From an uncultured Collinsella sp. (GTDB lineage Bacteria > Actinomycetota > Coriobacteriia > Coriobacteriales > Coriobacteriaceae): a DNA stretch of 11,145 nucleotides. The notes under the pieces were generated by a model. It did no database searches. It had not been told where the DNA came from and saw only the letters and a list, made by a program, of their open reading frames with translations. The position numbers and the translations under genes were made by a program. The stretch is from positions 1 through 11,145 of the forward strand of contig CABUNB010000057.1 in NCBI GenBank assembly GCA_902492755.1, given 5' to 3'. Of the stretch, positions 6,955 to 11,145 are shown piece by piece (the first letter of the stretch is position 1; every line of letters begins with the position of its first letter).

Positions 6955-6993
6955 AGCGTGGCCAGGGCATCGCCGCCCTCGGCTACGCTTTTT
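6955..6993 (+). terminator. Intrinsic terminator after citrate synthase
   Basis: AGCGT (6955-6959), GCC and GGGC pair with GCCC, GGC and ACGCT (6985-6989) around a short loop, with single mismatches between the blocks. The stem runs directly into a TTTTT tract (6989-6993). It lies 23 nt after the gltA stop and 25 nt before the next start, so the HAD gene is either read through at a low level or has a promoter I could not identify. Confidence 0.8.
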
Positions 6994-7018
6994 ATGCCAG
7001 CAGAAAGGGCTGCATCAA

Positions 7019-7861
7019 ATGATTGTGTTTTCCGATATGGACGGAACGCTGCTGACGAGCGATAAGCAGATGAGCGATGCCAACTGGGCGATGCTCGACA
7101 AGCTCGCTCGAAGCGGGATTGAATTTGTGCCCTGCACGGGACGTCCGCTGTCGGGCATCTTTGAGCCCATCCTCGCCCATCCCGCCGTGCACTATGCCGT
7201 CTGCGCCAATGGCGCCAGCGTCTGGCAGCTCGACGACGATGTGCCCACCGATGCCTCGCGCGCCACGCGCATATTGAGCCGTCCGCTCGATCGCGGCATT
7301 GCCCATCGCGTCCATCGCATCGCCGCCGGCCACGATGTGACCTTCGATATCTTCGCGGATGGGCAGTGCTTCCTCCCCCGCTCGCTCTATACGCGCCTGG
7401 ACGAATTCTGCGGCGGCGACCCCCACATCGCGGCTTCGCTCAAGCGCACACGAACACCGATCGACATGGATATCGACAGCAAGATCGACGGGGTCGAGAC
7501 GCTCGAACGCATCGCCATGTACTGGCACGACCCGGCCGATCGCGACGCCATCGCGGCTGAGCTCGACACGCTCGGAGGCATTGAGGTCACGCGTTCTTAC
7601 GCCATGAATATCGAGGTCATGGGTGAGGGCGCCACCAAGGGAACGGCCCTCACGTGGCTATGCGAGCACCTGGGCGAGCGTCTCGCCGACGCCTGGGCGT
7701 TCGGCGACAACATCAACGACATCCCCATGCTGCAGGCAGCGGGCCACGGCATGGCCATGATCAACGCCGAGCCCGAAGACCGCGAGGCCGCCGACGCCGT
7801 CACCGAATACGACAACGACCACGACGGCGTCGCCCACACCATCATGGCCGCCCTTGCCTAG
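7019..7861 (+). CDS. Cof-type HAD-IIB family hydrolase
   Basis: This is a 280-residue cytoplasmic phosphatase of the haloacid dehalogenase superfamily, subfamily IIB (Cof/YidA-like). Such enzymes remove phosphate from sugar phosphates, nucleotides or cofactor intermediates with Mg2+. Motif I is DMDGTLL at the N-terminus (D6 nucleophile, D8 acid/base), motif II is CTGRP (T40), motif III is the Lys in GATKGTAL (K207), and motif IV is FGDNINDIPML (D230, D234). The region between about 85 and 195 is the C2 cap that sets specificity. The start is supported by AAAGGG 9 nt upstream. It lies only 25 nt after the gltA terminator and converges with a second HAD gene to which it is only distantly similar. 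The substrate cannot be told from the sequence. Confidence 0.93.
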   Translation: MIVFSDMDGTLLTSDKQMSDANWAMLDKLARSGIEFVPCTGRPLSGIFEPILAHPAVHYAVCANGASVWQLDDDVPTDASRATRILSRPLDRGIAHRVHRIAAGHDVTFDIFADGQCFLPRSLYTRLDEFCGGDPHIAASLKRTRTPIDMDIDSKIDGVETLERIAMYWHDPADRDAIAAELDTLGGIEVTRSYAMNIEVMGEGATKGTALTWLCEHLGERLADAWAFGDNINDIPMLQAAGHGMAMINAEPEDREAADAVTEYDNDHDGVAHTIMAALA

Positions 7862-7868
7862 TCATCGT

Positions 7869-7899
7869 CTGGTCATTGGGGACGTTCTTGAATGACCAG
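7869..7899. repeat. Hairpin repeat, copy 1 (loop GGGGACGTTC)
   Basis: CTGGTCATT (7869-7877) and AATGACCAG (7891-7899) form a perfect 9-bp stem around a 13-nt loop that displays GGGGACGTTC (7878-7887). It starts 7 nt after the HAD stop. A closely related sequence lies in inverted orientation at 8947-8979. It resembles REP-type intergenic hairpins. There is no T-run, so it is not a standard terminator. Confidence 0.75.
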
Positions 7900-7904
7900 T
7901 CGTT

Positions 7905-7943
7905 GGGGACAGCCTTCGCGAAAAAGCTGCAAGGACTGTCCCC
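7905..7943. repeat. Hairpin repeat, middle element (GGGGACAG/CTGTCCCC)
   Basis: GGGGACAG (7905-7912) and CTGTCCCC (7936-7943) are exact inverted copies 23 nt apart. This lies between two hairpins that show the same GGGGAC core in their loops, so the three together look like one composite repeat between the convergent HAD genes. Confidence 0.65.
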
Positions 7944-7949
7944 CGCTGT

Positions 7950-7978
7950 CGGCAGAAAAGGAACGTCCCCATCTGCCG
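7950..7978. repeat. Hairpin repeat, copy 2, inverted (loop GAACGTCCCC)
   Basis: CGGCAGA (7950-7956) and TCTGCCG (7972-7978) form a 7-bp stem whose loop contains GAACGTCCCC (7961-7970), the exact reverse complement of the loop core of copy 1. The stem is unrelated to that of copy 1. It ends 2 nt before the stop of the leftward HAD gene. Confidence 0.7.
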
Positions 7979-7980
7979 GA

Positions 7981-8775
7981 TTAAGCGAGACTCTCCAGCA
8001 CGCGACGGAGCTCATGCTGAACGGCGTGGTCGCGGTTACAACCCACCACGCGATCGGCCACCGCCTTGAGCGCGGGGCGCGCGTTTTCCATCGCGCAGCC
8101 CGTGCCGACAAAGCGAATGATCTCGTAGTCGTTCATCGAGTCGCCAAACGCCATGACCTCGTCGCGACCAATGCCGTAATGCTCCGCGAGCTGCGCGATA
8201 CCCGAGGCCTTCGACACACCGGGCTGCATGGCATCGATCCACGCGTTGCCCGAAGGCGCAAAAGTAAAGAGCTGACCAAGTTCGCGCTGTAGCACGTACG
8301 CACTGTCCATAACCGCACTGTCGTCGCAAAAGATACTCGCTTTGATGATATTTACGCTGGGATCGGGCAGCTCCCAAATACGTTCGGCATTGGGAAGGTC
8401 CTTATCGACCTCACGCACGAACTTGCTCTCGTCATCGAGCAAGAAGGACTTGGTTCGGTCAAAAAGCGCAAGATGCAGATTGGGAAACGTCCTGACGGCC
8501 TGGGCGAGCTTTCGAATCGCCAGGTGCGAATACACCTCACGGTCTACCATCTTGCCGTCGGCGTAAACTTGGGCGCCATTGGCTGCGACAAAGTCCATCT
8601 TGTCGCGAACGGGCGCAAAAAACTCGCACAGTCGATCATAGCGACGACCTGACGATGCGGCAAAATGCACGCCATGCTCGCGTAGCGCCAGAATCAGTTC
8701 GTAGGTCTCGGGAGGCACCTGACCGTTTTCGTCAAGCAGCGTGCCGTCCATATCGGATGCAATCAGTTTATACAT
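7981..8775 (-). CDS. Cof-type HAD-IIB family hydrolase
   Basis: This is a second Mg2+-dependent HAD phosphatase of 264 residues. Motif I is SDMDGTLLDE (D8, D10), motif II is ASSGRR (S42 in place of the commoner Thr), motif III is the Lys in GVSKASGI (K189), and motif IV is FGDSMNDYEII (D212, D216). A C2-type cap fills about residues 85-185. In VSKASGIAQLAEHYGI the binding helix is typical of Cof/YidA enzymes. The start has GGGGAG 7 nt upstream, but that ribosome site falls inside a large inverted repeat (8781-8842), suggesting translational or transcriptional control. It converges with the other HAD gene. The substrate is unknown; similarity to that neighbour is limited to the family motifs, so a recent duplication is unlikely. 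Confidence 0.93.
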   Translation of the reverse strand: MYKLIASDMDGTLLDENGQVPPETYELILALREHGVHFAASSGRRYDRLCEFFAPVRDKMDFVAANGAQVYADGKMVDREVYSHLAIRKLAQAVRTFPNLHLALFDRTKSFLLDDESKFVREVDKDLPNAERIWELPDPSVNIIKASIFCDDSAVMDSAYVLQRELGQLFTFAPSGNAWIDAMQPGVSKASGIAQLAEHYGIGRDEVMAFGDSMNDYEIIRFVGTGCAMENARPALKAVADRVVGCNRDHAVQHELRRVLESLA

Positions 8776-8780
8776 AGAAA

Positions 8781-8842
8781 AGCTCCCCTCGGACTTGTTG
8801 GAATCGAACGTGTATCCGATTCCAACGTACCCAAAGGGAGCT
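8781..8842 (-). promoter_or_regulatory. Nested inverted repeat in the HAD leader, covering the ribosome site
   Basis: GTTGGAATCG (8797-8806) and CGATTCCAAC (8817-8826) form a perfect 10-bp inner stem with a 10-nt loop. AGCTCCC (8781-8787) and GGGAGCT (8836-8842) form a perfect 7-bp outer stem. Read on the minus strand, the 3' arm of the outer stem is the Shine-Dalgarno region of the HAD gene and is followed by TTTTCT and the ATG. The structure could therefore hide the ribosome site, or act as a weak terminator. No known riboswitch was recognised. Confidence 0.6.
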
Positions 8843-8878
8843 CAAATAAGACTCCGCGGGCGTAAACGTTACAAGGAC

Positions 8879-8903
8879 CTGGCAAATAGTTCACACATGC
8901 CAG
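8879..8903. other. Small stem-loop between adenine deaminase and the HAD gene
   Basis: CTGGCA (8879-8884) and TGCCAG (8898-8903) pair around a 13-nt loop. A second small dyad, GGCGT/ACGCC, lies nearer the deaminase stop (about 8919-8936). Neither has a T-run, so a terminator after adenine deaminase is not evident; the two leftward genes may be partly co-transcribed. Confidence 0.3.
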
Positions 8904-8946
8904 AGGCCTCACGGTCGCGGCGTCAGGCGACACGCCACCCCGACGG

Positions 8947-8979
8947 CTAGTCGTTTAAGAACGTCCCCGATGACTGGTC
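8947..8979 (-). repeat. Hairpin repeat, copy 3, inside the 3' end of adenine deaminase
   Basis: On the minus strand this reads GACCAGTCATCGGGGACGTT and continues CTTAAACGAC before TAG. It matches copy 1 (7869-7899) across the stem and loop with a few changes, including the GGGGACGTTCTT core. Its own stem is imperfect (AGTC/GACT plus scattered pairs). It encodes the last ten residues, DQSSGTFLND, and the stop of the deaminase. Confidence 0.7.
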
Positions 8980-10794
8980 GGCGTAGGTGAAGGTCGTGAC
9001 GTCGAACATGCCCTCGGGGCGAATGCGGAGCGTCGGGATGACCGGCAGAGGCAGGAAGATGATGCCCATGATGGGGTCAAGCGGCGGCTCAATACCCATG
9101 GCGCGCGCCTTGACCATAAAGTCGTCGTGCTGCGCGGCAACGTCCTCGGCCGTACCTTCGCTCATCAGGCCACCGAGCGCCAGCGGAATGCGCGCCACGA
9201 CCTCGCCGTTGCGCACCAGCACGTGACCGCCCTGGCCCACGGCCTCAACAGCCGCCATCATATCGGCAGCGTTATCGCCCACAACGCACACGTTGTGCGA
9301 ATCGTGGCCAATCGTCGAGGCGATGGCACCACCCGTGATGGTAAAGCCGCGCACCCAGCCGCGACCGATGTGCTTGCCGACAAGACCCAGGCCCGCAGGA
9401 CCATCACCGTCGGCGCCCTCAGCCTGCAGTGACACACCGCGGCCGTGACGTTCGATCAGCATAATGCGGCGCAGGCCCTCAGCACTCTCGGGGCGAGCCA
9501 TACCCGTAATGGCCTTACCCGGCACCACGTCAATCACGGCCTCGCCCGGCTTAAAGGCATAGTCGAATACGTCGAGCGAAAGCTTCGGCAGCTTAACGGA
9601 GGCGCGCAGCTCATCGGCAAGGGCCGCAACCTCGGCCATCTCGGGTGCAATCTCGCCCACAAAGGTGCCGTCCTGCGCCACCAGAGCACCGGCGGCATAA
9701 ACACGATGCGGAGCCGCGGCAAACGTCAGGTCATTGAGCACCAGCAGGTCGGCACGCTTGCCCGGGGCAATCGCACCACGCAGCTCGTGCGGGTCGCGAC
9801 AGCCGTGATCCAGGCCAAACGCCTCGGCCGTGGAGAGGGACGCCATAGAGATAGCGACCACGGGGTCGATACCGGCCTCAATCGCCACGCGGCAGTCATT
9901 GTCGATCATGCCGGTCGCAAGCGCATCGGAAGGGGCGCGGTCGTCAGTCGCAAAGCAGCAGCGGCGAGCGCGCGCGGGATTCTCCAGCAGCATCGGCGAC
10001 AGGTTGGCCAGGTCATGGCTGCACGTGCCCTCGCGCAGCATCACGTACATGCCGCGAGATAGCTTGTCGAGTGCCTCCTCGGGAATCGTCGACTCGTGGT
10101 CGGCGATAATGCCAGCCGCGGCATAGGCGTTGAGGTCCTTGCCGGCAACGAGCGGGGCGTGACCGTCAACCTGTTTGGACGGCGTCTGGTTGGCAGCGTC
10201 GATGCGAGCGCAGGTCTCGGGATCGGCCATAAAGACGCCCGGCAGGTTCATCATTTCGCCCAGACCAAAGACATCACCCGGATATTCGGCAAAAAACGCC
10301 TGCATATCGGCAGCAGTGATGACGGCACCAGCCTGCTCGTCGGGCAGTGCGGGCACGCACGAGGGCATCATGTACTTGATGGAAATAGGAGCGCGACGAC
10401 CGTCCTCGATCATAAAGCGCAGGCCGTCCAAGCCGGAAACATTAGCGATCTCGTGGCTGTCGGCAATAGCGGTAGTGGTACCGCGCGTCGCCGCCATGCG
10501 CGCATACTCGGCAGGGCGGATGTTCGAAGACTCAATGTGCAGATGTCCGTCGATAAAGCCGGGGGCGAGATAGCGGCCCTGGCAGTCAATGACCTCGGTC
10601 GCCTCGTAGGTGCCGGCGGCATCGTCGCGACCGTCGTAGAGCACGCCGACGATTACGCCGTCCTTGACGGCAACGCTACCGGGCGCCACACGCTGGCCGT
10701 ACACATCGACGATCTGCGCGTTGGCAAACAGCGTGTCGACGGGCACGCGACCCTCGGCGGCCTCGATCACAGACCTCATGACCTCAACGGACAT
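8947..10794 (-). CDS. ade: Adenine deaminase
   Basis: Converts adenine to hypoxanthine and ammonia in purine salvage; a cytoplasmic metal-dependent amidohydrolase of the AdeC type. It is 615 residues long, slightly more than the usual 570-600. The metal-binding HxH is in GFIDGHLHIESS (H84, H86), and DSHEIANVSGLDG (about 112-124) is the typical next motif. GLGEMMNLPGVF, DGHAPLV, ADHEST and FATDDRAPSD supply further active-site segments. The C-terminal domain has the family block GGAIASTIGHDSHNVCVVG. The frame is open upstream to 11139, but the true start is the ATG at 10794: AAAGGAG lies 5 nt before it, and family similarity begins there. The final ten residues come from a hairpin repeat; the natural family end is near FDVTTFTYA. 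Expression is probably limited by the terminator-like hairpin at 10815-10850. Confidence 0.95.
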   Translation of the reverse strand: MSVEVMRSVIEAAEGRVPVDTLFANAQIVDVYGQRVAPGSVAVKDGVIVGVLYDGRDDAAGTYEATEVIDCQGRYLAPGFIDGHLHIESSNIRPAEYARMAATRGTTTAIADSHEIANVSGLDGLRFMIEDGRRAPISIKYMMPSCVPALPDEQAGAVITAADMQAFFAEYPGDVFGLGEMMNLPGVFMADPETCARIDAANQTPSKQVDGHAPLVAGKDLNAYAAAGIIADHESTIPEEALDKLSRGMYVMLREGTCSHDLANLSPMLLENPARARRCCFATDDRAPSDALATGMIDNDCRVAIEAGIDPVVAISMASLSTAEAFGLDHGCRDPHELRGAIAPGKRADLLVLNDLTFAAAPHRVYAAGALVAQDGTFVGEIAPEMAEVAALADELRASVKLPKLSLDVFDYAFKPGEAVIDVVPGKAITGMARPESAEGLRRIMLIERHGRGVSLQAEGADGDGPAGLGLVGKHIGRGWVRGFTITGGAIASTIGHDSHNVCVVGDNAADMMAAVEAVGQGGHVLVRNGEVVARIPLALGGLMSEGTAEDVAAQHDDFMVKARAMGIEPPLDPIMGIIFLPLPVIPTLRIRPEGMFDVTTFTYADQSSGTFLND

Positions 10795-10814
10795 ACATAC
10801 TCCTTTAACCGTAG

Positions 10815-10850
10815 AAAAAAGCTGCGGAGCGGACAGGCCTTCACCGCAGC
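10815..10850 (-). terminator. Terminator-like hairpin in the adenine deaminase leader
   Basis: On the minus strand GCTGCGG (10850-10844) pairs with CCGCAGC (10827-10821), followed at once by TTTTTT (10820-10815). The structure ends 20 nt before the ATG at 10794. It is either the terminator of a gene beyond the right edge or a leader attenuator of ade. The second fits if the -10 box at 10868-10863 is used, because transcription would then start just ahead of the stem. Confidence 0.7.
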
Positions 10851-10862
10851 AAACCAATAGCC

Positions 10863-10868
10863 ATTGTA
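10863..10868 (-). promoter_or_regulatory. Candidate -10 box for adenine deaminase
   Basis: The minus strand reads TACAAT in the context GGGCATACAATGG, the same hexamer as the -10 before the ACT gene. The -35 position (about 10886-10892) is poor. If used, transcription begins close to 10856, immediately ahead of the leader hairpin. Confidence 0.35.
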
Positions 10869-10938
10869 TGCCCAAAAGGAGGCCGCCGATAACACCCCTT
10901 CCGCTTAACGGCACACGCCGCTTGGCGCAATGGAGACA

Positions 10939-10979
10939 GGTTGCTTTGCACCAAAAAGAAACGTCCCTAAGTGCCAACC
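10939..10979. repeat. Degenerate hairpin repeat, copy 4 (loop AGGGACGTTT)
   Basis: GGTTG (10939-10943) and GCAC (10948-10951) pair with GTGC (10971-10974) and CAACC (10975-10979), leaving a 4-nt bulge. The loop on the minus strand reads TTAGGGACGTTTCTTTTT, close to the GGGGACGTTCTT core of the other copies but with an unrelated stem. Confidence 0.5.
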
Positions 10980-11035
10980 AGGACAACGCCGTAGGTGGAG
11001 GACGGACAGACACTATGACCCAATCCGAGGGCACT

Positions 11036-11076
11036 AAAAAGACAGGAGCCCCCGCTCGTGACCGCGGGTCGGGGCT
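11036..11076 (-). terminator. Terminator-like hairpin near the right edge
   Basis: AGCCCC (11047-11052) pairs with GGGGCT (11071-11076), and CGC pairs inside with GCG. On the minus strand the stem is followed after six bases by TTTTT (11040-11036). The spacing to the T-run makes it a weaker candidate. Its direction suggests leftward transcription entering from beyond the window, or a block against read-through into ade. Confidence 0.45.
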
Positions 11077-11137
11077 GCGACAATGATGTCGAAGTGCCAT
11101 AGGCGCAGCCGCGCCGCAACGAGGTTGGGAGGCTCCC

Positions 11138-11145
11138 ATGCCAAA
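11138..11145 (+). CDS. Possible start of a rightward gene, cut by the window edge
   Basis: An ATG at 11138 is preceded by GGGAGG (11127-11132) at 5-nt spacing, a good ribosome site. Only two complete codons (Met-Pro) are visible, so nothing can be said of the product. The ribosome site lies in a hyphenated palindrome TGGGAGGCTCCCA (11126-11138). If real, the gene is divergent from ade. Confidence 0.3.

Larger units (their letters stand above)
10795..11137. other. Gene-free stretch upstream of adenine deaminase
   Basis: I see no gene here. The minus-strand frame of ade stays open through it by chance in GC-rich DNA, but the translated residues look nothing like the amidohydrolase family. The stretch holds the leader terminator (10815-10850), a possible -10 box (10863-10868), a degenerate hairpin repeat (10939-10979), a leftward terminator-like hairpin (11036-11076) and a small dyad CGACA/TGTCG (11078-11091). 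No conserved purine riboswitch core was recognised. Confidence 0.6.

Noticed and set aside
8797..8826. tRNA T-arm-like string GTTCGATTCC on the minus strand
   Set aside because: The flanking bases do not form a T-stem, and no acceptor or anticodon arms are present; the symmetry is explained by the leader dyad.
10795..10870. Purine riboswitch upstream of adenine deaminase
   Set aside because: The conserved three-way junction core was not found, and there is too little room between the -10 box and the terminator stem.
10795..11139. Upstream extension of the adenine deaminase frame to an ATG at 11139
   Set aside because: It has no family similarity, contains terminator hairpins and a repeat, and the ATG at 10794 has an ideal ribosome site.
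1..11145. CRISPR array, rRNA or tRNA genes, complete insertion sequence
   Set aside because: No regularly spaced repeats, conserved RNA segments or intact transposase frame were seen on either strand.

Overview
The window looks like chromosomal DNA from a high-GC actinobacterium. The class Coriobacteriia, and a Collinsella-like genus in particular, is my best guess. I base this on codon use, on the protein flavour of the citrate synthase, the ACT protein, the HAD phosphatases and the adenine deaminase, and on the 'GGGGACGTTCTT'-type intergenic repeats, which I associate with Collinsella from memory. No search was run.

Layout. (1) Positions 1-3134 hold a leftward ABC-exporter operon: a large duplicated ABC-2-like permease followed by its ATPase. 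The permease frame is cut by a single in-frame TGA at 1316-1314, so it is probably a pseudogene, a recent nonsense allele or a sequencing error. (2) Positions 3135-3251 are a divergent control region with a perfect inverted repeat sitting on a candidate -10 box. (3) Positions 3252-4025 hold a rightward pair, a four-helix DUF2975-type membrane protein and a small Cro/C1-type HTH regulator. (4) Positions 4026-4709 are the catalytic domain of a tyrosine recombinase that has lost its N-terminal half. It starts at the codon right after the HTH stop, in the same frame. The ABC and DUF2975/HTH part looks less GC-rich than the rest and may be an acquired block with the recombinase remnant at its edge. 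(5) Positions 4710-5147 carry no gene but hold strong hairpins and a promoter. (6) Positions 5148-6931 hold an ACT-domain protein and citrate synthase, closed by a clear terminator. (7) Positions 7019-8775 hold two convergent Cof-type HAD phosphatases separated by a cluster of three hairpins. (8) Positions 8947-10794 hold a leftward adenine deaminase with a terminator-like hairpin in its leader. (9) The right edge has a terminator-like hairpin and perhaps the first codons of a rightward gene.

Functional reading. Regions 5-8 are ordinary core metabolism: 2-oxoglutarate/glutamate supply through citrate synthase, phosphate-ester hydrolysis, and purine salvage. Regions 1-4 are accessory. The ABC exporter and the DUF2975/HTH pair share a control region, so the HTH protein is a natural candidate to control one or both sides.

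The least ordinary signal is a family of small hairpins whose loop is conserved (GGGGACGTTC or a close variant) while the stems differ. They occur at 7869-7899, 7950-7978, 8947-8979 and, more degenerate, 10939-10979. One of them forms the last ten codons and the stop of adenine deaminase. I see no new multi-gene system, and most of the rest is familiar.
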